Of a stretch of 64,000 nucleotides of DNA, positions 11,611 to 24,079 are shown one piece after another. The notes below the pieces were generated by a model. It made no database searches. It was not told the DNA's origin and saw only the letters and a list, made by a program, of their open reading frames with translations. Position numbers and translations under genes: made by a program. Numbering within the stretch: the stretch's first letter is position 1; the number at the start of each line of letters is the position of its first letter. This stretch comes from Dermatophagoides farinae (lineage: Eukaryota > Arthropoda > Arachnida > Sarcoptiformes > Pyroglyphidae): NCBI RefSeq assembly GCF_024713945.1, contig NC_134678.1:7378001-7442000 (forward strand), written 5' to 3'.

Positions 11611-14119
11611 TTTTGTGTTGTTTTAATAATCATAATATAATAACAACAACACCATGATGAAAGAAAAAAAAATTTGAAACGAAGAAATTCAATTCAAAAT
11701 CACATTGAATTTAATTGTAAAAAAAACCGATCGATCGATCGATCATCGAAAAAACAACAACAAACAAGTAAGTCTTTAGAAATCACTTGATCAAAAAAAA
11801 AAAAATTTTTTTTTTATTAATCGAATTGATGTTTCTTTAGAATACAGTTGTGGTTTAGACAAATTCTCGATTCATATAATGGGAAAAGTAGAAGAAGAAT
11901 TTCTTTTTTTGAAAATAAAGATCCAGAGAAAAAAAAGTTCACCACCATCACATCAATCACTTGAATGTCTGTCTGTGTGTGTGTGTGTGTGTGTTTGTCT
12001 AAACTTTTTTTCTTTTTCCATTCACATCTGTATTAGTCATCATGGATTTTGTTTCTCTATTTCTGTCGTTTCAAACGATATGATGATGATGATGATGGCC
12101 CCAGAAAAAAAATATAACCGTTTTTTATGGTCGTGTGGTGGTGGCGATGATGCAGTTTGATCATGTGTATATGTTTTCACCATACTATAACTCTATCATC
12201 ATCATCATCATCAGATATAATATTCAATGTGAAATGTGAAAACGAAAAAGCAGAAAAAAAATTATTTCGCTTGAATAGATGCCATTTGCTGCAATGATGA
12301 TGATGATGATGATGATGACGACCGTTAAAGATGATGATGATGATGACGATGTTCAATCTTCGTTATATCTACTGTTCTTCTTCTTCTTCTTCTTCTTTTT
12401 TCGCGAATATTCCACTTCAAAATGAAATGAATCTTGACTCAAAATGATAATATGTGTGTGTGTTTGAATGTGAATGTGAATGTGTTCATGTTCCATTCAC
12501 ATCCATCCGTGTGTGTGTGTGTGTGTGTGTGTGCATTATATATTCTACACAACGATAATATGATGATATACTGCTAGAATCATCGTCATGAAACAAGAAA
12601 AAAAAATTCTATGCCATACTCTCACGATTCTCTGGGTTCCATATTTCTTTTCCTTTTTTTTGGCTACTGAGACACACACACACACACACACATACATATA
12701 CAATGATGCTCTAGATTCGTTTTTTTTTTCTTTTCTTTTTTTTCTCTCCATCTCTCTTTAGTTTTGGTTTTGTTCCAAATTATTTTTTTCATTCCCTCCT
12801 TTCATTTTCATTTTTTGTCCCCAATTCCATTACATACATATTTAAACAGAATAATATCATCATCATCATCATCATCATCATCATTAGATTCTTTACTTTT
12901 TATACATTAGAATATTGCAATTTAGAGAAAAAAAAAAGAATTTTTCATTTGAATTTTTTTTTTCTGTTTCCATTTCCATGGAATTCTATTCGATCGATGA
13001 ATTTTTTTTTTTTTTTGATTGATTTTTACGTAGACAAAAAAAAAATCAATCAAAGAAAGTATATACATTATATACATTATAATTATAGAATGATGATTAA
13101 TGATGATCATTTTATATTACCAACAACACAATAATGTATCGAAGACAAAAAAAAAATTTTTCCAATCATTCAGTAGTAGTTGTATTTGATGTATAGTGGA
13201 TATTCCTGACATCTATTTACTTTGTTGTTGCCACTGTTGTTTATTTGTTCGATGATGATGATGATGATGATGATTTCATTCATTTTGACACATTCCAAAT
13301 GTATACTCGATCGTTTTCAATGAGAATTTTTTTCGCAAGTTTTTCCTAACGATAATGGTGATTTCCATTTTTTTTTTTTTTTTTTGAAAATTTTCAAATT
13401 TTCTAAATTCATTTAAAGTATCCGGTTTTTTTTTCTCTCTTTCTCAATCGAATTTTAATTTGTGTCGAACTGGAAACCAATTTCAGTTTGTTTTGTTTAG
13501 TTTCTTCTTCTTGTTGTTGTTCTATTGTCATTCAATTCATTCTAAGAGCTATATATATCTCACACGCTCACTTTATCATTTTTTTTCTTGTCAAACGAGA
13601 AAAAAATGATACCGGCTGTCGTTATCATTCTTTGGTTCTGGCTGGTTTTTTTCTTTTTCTTCTTCTTTTCTAATCATTTTCTCTTCGCCATCCATTTTTC
13701 TCTCTCTCATTCTCGGATTCTGTCACTATTAAAAAAAAAATTGATTATGTGATGGACAAGTTAATAGAATGGATGGTGAGTACTACTGGTGGTAATAGAC
13801 AACTGACAAAAAAAAAAATTTCATTCCTACAAATGAAATGAATTCTTCATATATATAATATAGTTCCCTGATTAAAGAGCCAAAAAAGAAAAAATTCAAT
13901 CAATAACATGATCATGTCATATTCCAGTAGTAGTAGTAGTAGTGTGGATGATAATTTTTTTTATGAATGAATTAAAGTGAATGTTTTTGCAGAATAAAAT
14001 GACATTTTTTTTTATCTTTTGACATTGTTATTTGTATGATTATGATCGATTGTTTTTATCTAAAACGAAACGGAAACGGATGGCTGCTAATTTTATTTAT
14101 TAATTTTTTTTCTTCTTTT
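11611..14119. other. Intergenic, microsatellite-rich
   Basis: It holds the Lcch3 5' flank with a (CGAT)n block at about 11730-11743, (TG)n near 11975-11993 and 12511-12534, (CA)n near 12671-12690, several (GAT)n and (TCA)n tracts (12078-12096, 12291-12320, 12856-12884, 13252-13273), and long poly-T runs. No supported exon. Confidence 0.55.
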
Positions 14120-14762
14120 TTAATTATTATTCATCTCTATGTTTTTTTTGGGGATTGTTGGTTGTTGATTATTACGATGTAAAACATAGACCAGAATTGA
14201 ATCATAAACTAATGATAACATTGATACATAAAGTACACGATATTTAGTTGGTAGATAATAGAAATTAAAAAATTGTAACGGTATATAAAAACACCAATCG
14301 GCCATTAATAGATATTTAAAATTTTCTTTAGCATCATTTATGATTTGTTCCATAGATTTATGTGCAAGTTTTCCAACAACAATAAATAATGATGCTGCAA
14401 ATGGTGGTCCAATAATAGCTTCAGATAGTAATTTTTTTATTATCATTTTCCGATTTGTACCGGGAAAAATACGATCCAAAAATCCATACCAAAAATGACT
14501 TATAGATCCCATATAAATGCCGGCAATACATGAATTCACTTGAAAAAAAATGAATTGGACAGTTTTAATTTAAATAAAAAAAATTTCAATTCAACAATCT
14601 CGAATACTAACCATTTCGATTTGTATCAATTTTCGAACGTTTATCAATAAATTTCTGTACCATTAAATCACCTGTACCGAAAAATAGCACGCCGGTTGCT
14701 GTATTGGTCCAGAAAAGATATTTTGGTGAATAAAGAACACGGGATATGTTTCGTAATAACAT
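14120..14762 (-). CDS. Mpv17/PMP22-family membrane protein (MPV17L2-like)
   Basis: Two exons on the minus strand, 14612-14762 and 14120-14538, joined in phase 1, give 189 aa. The protein opens with a short basic head (MLLRNISRVLYSPKYLFW) followed by TATGVLFFGTGDLMVQ, which matches the N-terminal helix of the family. It continues with MGSISHFWYGFLDRIFPG, and then the signature DWCFYIPLQFFNFYYLPTKYRVLYVS (Trp-x-Pro-x-x-NF-x-x-x-P-x-x-x-R). Family length is about 180-210 aa, so it looks complete. Members are four-helix inner mitochondrial or peroxisomal membrane proteins; MPV17L2 is tied to mitochondrial ribosome assembly. The placement closest to MPV17L2 comes from the SHFWYGFLDR-FPG wording and is moderate. 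It is divergent from the TMEM19 gene, with 424 bases between the two ATGs. Confidence 0.85.
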
Positions 14763-15186
14763 TTTTTTTTTAGGTTTTTTGTGAATTTTTTTTCACATTT
14801 TAAATTATAGAAATCACATGCAATATTTTTGCAATAATTTTTTTCTTCACTATTTGAACACATGTGTGGGCCAAACACGAGGTGAATTTTTAAAAATGAC
14901 CAAAATTAGTTTAAATAGTTGCTTTAACCATGGTTAATTTTTTCGAATTTTTAAATTCACAGAAAAAAAAGTTACTATTTGTACTAACCAAATTGGGTTT
15001 CAAAATTCTCATCATCATCATCGTCGTCGTCGTCGATAATTAGCAAATCGATTAGTGTACTTTTAATTATCACTGAACAAATATGTCTCATGTAATCCAA
15101 TGATGAAAACAATTTATTTCATTTATTGATTACGATTCCGAATCATAGATGACAGACCAATCGAAATAATAAGCAAATTACATTAC
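14763..15186. promoter_or_regulatory. Shared intergenic region of divergent Mpv17-like and TMEM19 genes
   Basis: The 424 bases lie between two start codons facing away from each other, so a bidirectional promoter is likely. It contains a short (TCG)n block near 15020-15036 and a CATGGTTAA patch near 14929. No defined box is recognised. Confidence 0.4.
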
Positions 15187-16522
15187 ATGAATTTCATTTC
15201 ATTCATTCGTTTTATTTCTGTTTACATTCGCTGTTGGTCATGTCTTCCATGCGATAATGATGATAAAATCAAATTTTTATTCGATCAATTTCAATTCGAA
15301 AAAAAATCAGCAATGTCATTCACTTTGAATGGTCATATTTATTTTCCATTGGCTGTAGCATCCTTAAATTGTATTCTATTTTTCATTGCCATTATATCAT
15401 TATTTTTACGAGGTAAATATCATTTTGTGGTTTGATTCCGAAATTCATAAATTTTCAATATAACAATAGATGCTAATCATCAACCCGATTGGTTACGATG
15501 TGTATTGGCAATTTTGATTCCCGGTTTAATGGCATATCGTGGTCTAAAGCGGAAAACAATCGATTATAGTGGAGCTGTAGCCGGTTGGTTAACATTATTT
15601 TTGAGATTTTTTTTGTAATAATAATTTCCTACAATTTTCAGGCATCATTATTGGCATGTCAATGATATTGTCAAGTTATATCGGTATGATTGCATTGATA
15701 ACCTGTTATTTAGCTGCATCAAAAGCAACCAGATTTGGTGAAGATATCAAAAGACAATTTGAACCAAATTTTAAGAATGGTGGCCAAAGAAATTGGATAC
15801 AAGTGATCAGCAATTTAGGTGCTGCAAATATTGCCTTATTATTACGTTTAATTTGGTTTGGTGTTGGTGAAATTCGTTTGGATTTTTTACATAGTGAAAA
15901 TTATTGGAATTCATGGTTGCTACTTTCATCATTGATTTCAATATCAGCTGCATTGGGTGATACATTTAGTTCAGAATTGGGTCCAGTGTTTTCTGGACCG
16001 AACACTGAACCATTATTGATAACAACATTACGTCGTGTACCACGTGGAACAAATGGTGGTGTGACTATCGATGGATTTGTAGCCGCATGTATCGGTGGAT
16101 TCATTATCGGTCTTTGTAGTTATCTATCAATCATACTATTCATACCGACTACTGGCCATTGGGCACACACCACTTCACATCAAATAACATGGTCAACACC
16201 ACAATGGCCATTATTACATTTTTGTCTTTACAGTGGATTATTGGGTTCAGCATTAGATTCATTAATGGGTGCCACATTACAATATACCGGCTATGATCAT
16301 CGTCGTCGTCGTATTGTCGAATGTGAACAACAAATTGATCCATTTGGATCAACATTATCATCATCATCTTGTGATCAATCTGGATCGAATCTGGAACATA
16401 TTACCGGTAAAGATATATTGGATAATCATGAAGTAAATCTATTAATGACAATCATAATGGCTACTATTGTTCCATTGATTATAATGCCATTATGGCCATT
16501 TGGTTTTGGTGATTCATATTGA
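15187..16522 (+). CDS. TMEM19: Transmembrane protein 19 (DUF92 family)
   Basis: Exons 15187-15412, 15470-15583 and 15642-16522 join in frame (both phase 1) to 406 aa. Features of the TMEM19/DUF92 family: an N-terminal membrane helix (FPLAVASLNCILFFIAIISL), GLKRKTIDYSGAVAG, a second membrane block, the conserved LGDTFSSELGPVF segment with TTLRRVPRGTNGGVT, and further hydrophobic helices, ending in a final helix (MTIIMATIVPLIIMPLWPFG). An insert rich in Arg, Ser and Asp (DHRRRRIVEC to HITGKDIL) precedes the last helix. Human TMEM19 is 336 aa; the inner ATG at 15313-15315 gives 364 aa and may be the true start. The molecular function of the family is unsettled. An AATAAA signal lies near 16609. 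Confidence 0.92.
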
Positions 16523-18010
16523 GCAACATTTGACCTTTTTTTTTAATTTATATCAATTTTTATACAATTGTATGTCCTAGTTGTTATTCTGTTATTATGA
16601 ATGAGATTAATAAATATAAAATTTGGCATGTCACAGGTTATTTATTGTTTTGTACTTTTTTTTTTGCAAGCTTATCCATTGAATTGAAATTCCGTCTGTG
16701 ATGTTGATTTGTTTCATATTGAAATGAAAAAAAAATAAAACCTGTATTTCAATGGATAACATTGCCACAGTGAAAACGTTGAGAAATGAACGAAAGAAAA
16801 AAAAAAAGAGAACGACAACAGCGAGCAACAAGTTCGACATGGTTGAATGTTTTTTTTTGTTTGTGTGTGTATGCGTGTTTTTTTTTTAATTGACCATCCC
16901 GAATCATACAACAAATAATAATGAAAAACGACCAACGGCAACATCAAGTAGTGGCATCAATTCAACATTTTTTTTTTGGCTTCAACGATCATCACACATC
17001 AGTGATGATCATTGATGATGATGGCCGTCATCGATGATGGTTATATCATCAAGAATTGTATTTTTGTTTTTTCTAAATAATTTTTATTGTAAAAAAAATC
17101 GTATGAATCCAAAAAAACAATCTAACTATAGTATTAAAAAAGTGTAACCAAGACAACCGAATAAAATATGTGTGTGTGTGTGTATGCTGATGAAAAATAA
17201 ACTGAATTGAATCCATATTTTTTCGATGAATATTTGTTGTTGAATGTTGGTGTGTGTGTGTGTGTGCGTGGTGTATGTGTCCCATTTCTTGATTCATTTC
17301 GACAACAACAACGACGACAATTTTGATTTTGATTTTTTTTTTTGATCGATACTGATTTCGTCCACTGTGAATGTGAATAAGAGATTTTTTTTTTTGCTAT
17401 TCACTATTTTGAACATTTATGAATGATCATTGCTAATTGAATTTAATCATCATCATAATTTATCATTGTTAAATAAAACAGCCATATGGTGGTGGTGGTG
17501 GTGGTGGCCAATTTAATTCGATTCAATGACAACAAGTTTCATCCGGCCACACTAGCCATCCACATTTATGCAAATATGTAAGTTTGTTTTTTTTTTTTTT
17601 TTTGATGAGAACAAAAAAATCAATTTCATTTCCCATTAATAATAAACCTTGAAATTTGTCTTTAATTTTGATTAAAAATCCATCATTCATCGTCAATCAA
17701 ACATCGATATAATAATAATCTATATATATGAAGAAGAATAAAAAAAATGACGCATTTGATTCACTTTCAAATTAGTAGCAATTAAAAAAAAAACGAATGA
17801 ACGAACGAACGAAAAAAACGTGTTGCTATAGTTTTTTCTTGTACTTTTTTTAGTTGATTGAAGATTTTGAACATCAAATTCATTGATCTCATCATCATCA
17901 TCATCATCATCATCATCTAAATCATCGAATGAAAACCTTGAAAACCTATATATACCTCTTATATAATAAATTTTTGGCCATTGACACACATCAACATATT
18001 AAATTGAAAA
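16523..18010. other. Intergenic upstream of the Na+/K+-ATPase gene
   Basis: It contains the TMEM19 3' UTR, poly-T runs, (TG)n near 17167-17183 and 17250-17266, (GGT)n near 17486-17506, (TCA)n near 17891-17917 and a TATATATA motif near 17947 about 60 bases upstream of the ATPase ATG, a possible core promoter. No coding exon is seen. Confidence 0.45.
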
Positions 18011-21000
18011 ATGTCCGATTATTATGATGCTTCAATCAATTCGGTATGTTTTTAATTGATTTTTTTTTTGCCATTATTCTCTTTGGTTTGTCATTGAAAA
18101 TAATTTACATCATCATATCATCGATAAAGACCGGTTTATTTTCTTGGTTCACGAGAAGCAAAAAAAAAACTAAATCCACGCCAAATGAAATAATTGTAAC
18201 CAGTCTTTGGTCATTTTTCATGATGAATTTTTTTTTTGTTTTTTTTTTTGGATTTGCACCACCAAGTTCGTTTAACCCTTTGCCTATTGCCTTGAAAACT
18301 GTGTGAAATCTATAATTTTTCTTCTTGATCAAATCTAATTTATGCATGTGTGGTATACATTCTTTTCATCATTTCTCTTTTGAAGAAAAAAAAAATTTGA
18401 TAATCATTCACATTACCACAAAGATTTATTCCATTCATTCAATTCACTGTCGCCTGATCGTGAAATGTTCTTTTTTTTTTCTTTAACATTTTTTTTTTTT
18501 TGATGTGGATGATGATGTTATTTTTTTTCGGTTTTTCCGAATCATATATTTATTTATTTTATCTACAAATCTAATTCAAATCATCATTATTATTATTTTC
18601 ATAATGATGATCATCAAAAGTTTTTGTCGAATGACGTGTGTGATGGATTTTTTTTGTGTTTTGTGTGTGTGTGTGTGTGTTTTTTGATTTCCAATCAAAA
18701 CGAAATTCATAACTAGGACATACACACACACACACACACACATTTGTATTTGTATTTGATTGAATAAACATTCGATTTTTTTTTTCTTTCTGAATCATTA
18801 TATCAATAAATCGATTATCAAATTTTGATTTTTGGTGGTGGTGGTGGTGGTGGTGGCGGTGATGGTTGTGGTTTTTTTCTCTCCCACTCCTACTCATTTG
18901 GCTTGGCATTATCTTCCGTTTAGCGAAAAAAAAAGATATTTTAATCATTTTTAGATATGAATAAATGTAAAGATTTATTTCTTTGCCTTGGCTATGCCAA
19001 TAGTTTGTTGTAGTATTTGTTTCATTTCATTTGTCGTGATTGACGAAATCGGATTCGATTCATTTGAATTTGTTTTCTCGTGTTTTCATATAAAGCCGAT
19101 CTCGGTTATTATTCGACATTTGATGTTTTGTTTTTTTTTGTGAAAACAACAAATCATCATAATCATAGATTTTAAAATTTTTTTTTGTTTTGTTTTCAAA
19201 ATTTTCAATCTTTAATTTTTTTGTTGTTGTTGTTGTTGCTGTGCCATAAATCAATATATAGTATAATCGTGCCGGTGACGATTCCGGTAGCTATCATATG
19301 GCAGTCAGTCCAGATCTACCCGATGATGGCCTAACATTGGATGGTAAACCACGATTCATACGTTATCAAAAACGGCCACAAAATGAAACGAAAAAAGGTA
19401 AAATGGATATTGAAAATCTGAAAAAAGAAGTGGAAATTGAAGAACATCGTATACCATTGCCGGCATTATGTGCTCGGCTTGGTACCGATCCAGATTTGGT
19501 AAGTGAATGATTGTTTTTGGATTTTTAAAACGAAAAAAAATAAATCTTTCAAGCCAATCGCCAATTTGAAGCAGACACAAAGTCGATTTTCGTCCTTAAT
19601 TTTTTTTCTATCATCATTTTTTTTGGTCGATATAAATTGCCCAACATAACGATAAGATGGCTGTGTGTAATCAATGTTTAAATGTTAAACTCATAAATTA
19701 GTCTTCATCAATCAATCAATCAATCAATCAAACGAATCAAATCGAATCAGCCCAACTAATAGAGTAGATAACTAACTAACTAACTAGGAGCCATGCTAAT
19801 CTAAATTAGAAGCAAAAAAAAAAAATAAGATCTTTATCATTGAATGATGCGGATGCTGTTTTAGCCACATTTTATTATTTTTTTTTTTAATTTAAAAACA
19901 GGGCCTAACCAAACAACAAGCAGCCGAAATTTTAGCCCGTGATGGCCCGAATGCATTGACACCACCAAAACAGACACCAGAATGGGTGAAATTTTCGAAA
20001 AATTTATTCGGTGGTTTCGCCATGTTACTATGGATCGGTGCATTATTATGTTTTTTAGCCTATTCAATACAAGCATCTTCATTTGATGATGCTATCGATG
20101 ATAATGTAAGTGATGTTTGAATCAATTTTCGTTTAAATTTTGAATTTGTTAATTTTCCAGTTATATTTGGGCATCGTATTGGCCACTGTTGTAATCGTAA
20201 CGGGAATATTTTCCTATTATCAAGAAGCAAAAAGTTCACGTATAATGGATTCATTTAAAAATATGATACCACAATATGCAACTGTCATACGTAATGGTGT
20301 TAAAATAACAGCACCGGTTGAAGATGTTGTTGTTGGTGATCTTGTCGAAGTAAAAGGTGGTGATCGTATACCGGCCGATTTACGTGTTATATATGCTGCT
20401 GGTTTTAAAGTGGATAATTCATCATTAACAGGAGAATCGGAACCACAATCACGTTCACCCGAATGTACGAATGTTAATCCATTGGAAACGAAGAATATTG
20501 CATTCTTTTCAACCAATTGTGTTGAAGGCACTGGCAAAGGTATTGTTATCAATACTGGTGATCGTACCGTTATGGGAAGAATCGCCAATCTGGCTAGTGG
20601 TTTGGAAATGGGTGATACACCGATTGCCAAAGAAATTGCACATTTTATTCATATTATTACCGGTGTTGCTGTATTTTTGGGCGTATCATTTTTTATTATT
20701 GCATTTATTCTTGGTTATCATTGGCTTGATGCTGTTATATTTTTAATTGGTATTATTGTTGCCAATGTTCCTGAAGGTCTTTTAGCTACGGTAACCGTGT
20801 GTTTAACATTAACGGCAAAACGTATGGCTAAGAAAAATTGTTTGGTAAAAAATCTTGAAGCCGTTGAAACATTAGGTTCAACAACAACAATTTGTTCGGA
20901 TAAAACTGGTACATTAACACAGAATCGTATGACAGTATCGCATTTATGGTTTGATAATCAAATATTTGATGCCGATACCACCGAAGAACAGACACGTTCA

Positions 21001-23200
21001 TCATTTAATCGTACATCGAGAACATTTAGACCATTATCATTGGTTGCATCATTATGTTCTAGAGCGGAATTTTTACCCGGACAAGATCATATACCGGTCA
21101 TGAAACGTGAATGTACAGGCGATGCTTCCGAATCGGCTATATTGAAATGTATGGAATTGATTGAAGGACAAGTGTTGGCATTCCGTGAACGTAATCCAAA
21201 AGCCTGTGAAATACCATTTAATTCAACGAATAAATATCATGTTACAGTCAATCAAATAATGCCAAGTATCAATGATTATGGTGATTGTAAATATGTTTTA
21301 TGTATGAAAGGTGCACCGGAACGTATCCTGGAACGTTGTTCAGCTATCATGATCAATGGTGAACGTTTACAATTGAGTGATGAATATCAGAAAGCATTCA
21401 ATAAAGCTTATATGCAATTGGGTGGTCTTGGTGAACGTGTTATTGGATTCTGTTTTCTTCCATTGTCAACAAAAGAATTTCCACCTGGATTTAATTTCAA
21501 TAGTGAAGATATAAATTTCCCGCTAAAAGATCTTTGCTTTTTGGGATTGATTTCAATGATTGATCCACCAAGAGCAGCTGTACCGGATGCTGTTGCTAAA
21601 TGTCGTTCTGCTGGTATTAAAGTTATTATGGTCACTGGTGATCATCCAATCACAGCCAAAGCTATTGCCAAATCTGTTGGCATCATTTCCGAAGGAAATG
21701 GAACACTTGAAGATATTGCCGAAAAACGTAATGTATCCGTATCGGAAGTTGATCCACGTGAAGCCAAAGCTATTGTTGTACATGGTTCACAATTAAAGGT
21801 ATGTAAATGAGAATTTCAATTCAATGAATGAAACGGATTTTTTTTTCTTCATCAACATTATTCAGGAATTCGATCAAGAACAATTGGACGATGTACTGCA
21901 CAATCATACGGAAATTGTATTTGCCCGTACTTCACCACAACAAAAATTAATCATTGTCGAAGGTTGTCAACGTTTAGGCGCAATTGTAGCCGTAACCGGT
22001 GACGGTGTAAATGATTCACCAGCATTGAAAAAAGCTGATATCGGTATTGCTATGGGTATCGCTGGATCGGATGTATCGAAACAAGCTGCCGATATGATTC
22101 TATTGGATGATAATTTTGCATCAATTGTAACCGGTGTTGAAGAAGGTCGTCTTATTTTTGATAATCTCAAAAAATCCATTGCTTATACATTGACATCGAA
22201 TATACCGGAAATTTCTCCATTCTTGATGTTCATTTTAGCCAATATACCATTACCATTGGGAACGGTAACCATATTGTGTATTGATCTAGGTACCGATATG
22301 GTACCGGCTATTTCATTAGCATATGAAAAAGCTGAATCAGATATTATGCGACGAAAACCACGTGATGCAAAAAAAGATAAACTTGTTAATGAACGTTTAA
22401 TTTCCATTTCATATGGCCAAATTGGTATGATGCAAGCTAGTGCCGGTTTTTTCGCCTATTTTGTTATTATGGCCGAATGTGGTTTCCTTCCATTCGATTT
22501 ATTCGGCATACGACGACAATGGGATTCAAAAGCAGTGAATGATTTGACCGATTCATATGGTCAAGAATGGGTATGTAAAAGATTTATAATTTGATTCAAT
22601 CGTGTTAATTATTGTTAAACCGTATTGTTAAATTGATTTTAAATACACTACAGACATATGCATCACGAAAAACACTGGAATTTACCTGTCATACAGCGTT
22701 TTTTGTTTCGGTAATTTTTGTTTTTTTTTGCACTTTGAAATTTTTCTAAAAAAAAATCACATTCTCTTTAGATTGTAATCGTACAATGGGCCGATTTGAT
22801 TATATGTAAAACACGTCGTAATTCATTACTTCACCAGGGAATGGAGTATGTTCATCATTTTTGTGCTTTTAACTTGTTACTAATTAATTTTCATTCAATT
22901 AATCAGTAATCATGCATTGAATTTTGGCCTCATATTTGAAACATGTTTGGCTGCTTCATTATCGTATGGACCCGGTATGGATAAAGCGCTTCGAATGTAT
23001 CCATTAAAGTATGTGTAATAATCATAATCATTATCAATGGAATATATAATTAATCATTATTCTCATTTAAAATTATTAGATTCTCGTGGTGGCTAATTGC
23101 AATACCGTTTTCGATACTAATCTTCATTTATGATGAAGTTCGCCGATATATTCTTCGCCGTAATCCAGGTGGTTGGGTCGAAAGAGAAACATATTATTGA
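18011..23200 (+). CDS. ATPalpha: Na+/K+-transporting ATPase alpha subunit
   Basis: Nine exons, all GT-AG and in frame, give 1,056 aa: 18011-18043, 19262-19498, 19902-20105, 20161-21798, 21866-22570, 22654-22710, 22772-22845, 22907-23008, 23080-23200. This P2C-type pump exchanges three Na+ for two K+ per ATP at the plasma membrane. Visible signatures: TGES in the actuator domain, [13 protein letters not shown] in M4, the phosphorylation motif ICSDKTGT (Asp about residue 405), MKGAPERIL in the nucleotide domain, [17 protein letters not shown] in the hinge, and the typical end [14 protein letters not shown]. The M1-M2 loop keeps Gln (YSIQAS) and Asn (DDNLYLG) at the usual cardiac-glycoside positions, suggesting ouabain sensitivity. 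The first coding exon is only 11 codons ([11 protein letters not shown]) with a 1.2 kb intron after it. The head is about 35 residues longer than common animal versions. Confidence 0.97.
18044..19261 (+). other. First intron of the Na+/K+-ATPase gene
   Basis: This 1.2 kb intron is far longer than the gene's others. It holds poly-T runs, (TG)n near 18664-18680, (CA)n near 18722-18742, (GGT)n near 18834-18855 and (TTG)n near 19221-19237. Short open frames inside are repeat-driven. Confidence 0.7.
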
Positions 23201-24079
23201 TTTTATTGAATTCATTAGGAAAAGACCCCCCCCAAAAAAAAAAAAAAAATCTACCGTCAATTCATTCAATTTACCATCATATCAACAATCATCGTCGTCA
23301 GAATGGAATCAACAATATCCTATGAATCACTTTTTCGATTTTATTCTGTTGCAATAGTGTTTTCTCCTATTATCAGCTTAACACCACCACAAACAAATAC
23401 ATTATGATGTTGAAAAACCGATTTTTGTTTGAAAATAAAAGTTTTATATTCTTTTTTAAAAAATTTTTTTTTTTATAAAAATGCTTTTGTAACAGAGAGC
23501 ACACTAAAGTGTGTACAACACAACACACCTGTAGATTCATCGGGATTCTAGTTCTATTATTCAAAAAATAAAAATTATTTCCTGATCATTCATTGATTTT
23601 GAATCAAAGTAAATCATCATCAATATATTGTTCTTGTTCATTGATAGGCGCCACTGTATACCGACCACCTGTTGAATGATCAGGTTTGTAGTTTTTTTAT
23701 TGCCTCAACAGATGGTGCCACTAAATCCAAAAATAATTTAAATTCATCAATTGAATGTGAAAATGTAAACAAAACGTGGAATTTTTGCAATATTCGCAAT
23801 TTTTTTTTATTTAAATAAAAATAATACAATAATAATAATAATAAATACACATGGATGAATGTAATTGGTATTATGAATCAAAGATAATAGTAATTTTCAT
23901 CAATCAACAAATTTTTTCAATTGCAATTTTACGATCTGGCTAATAATAATATTACAATAACGAGTGTTAAACAATTATGGATGATGATGATGATGAATAA
24001 TAATTATGATGACTATATTATTCCATTGTTTTAGTTTTTATTGTTGTTGTTGTTGCTGTTGCGAGATGAGATCAGTGAA
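23201..24079. other. Intergenic between convergent Na+/K+-ATPase and Psc-like genes
   Basis: This tail-to-tail spacer has 3' UTR sequence, a poly-C/poly-A junction near 23227-23250, an AATAAA-like motif near 23435 and an (AAT)n tract near 23829-23843. No coding exon is seen. Confidence 0.5.

Noticed and set aside
19298-19510. A separate small gene beginning at the ATG in [11 protein letters not shown]
   Set aside because: It is exon 2 of the Na+/K+-ATPase; it extends upstream in frame to an acceptor at 19261 and ends at a phase-0 donor.
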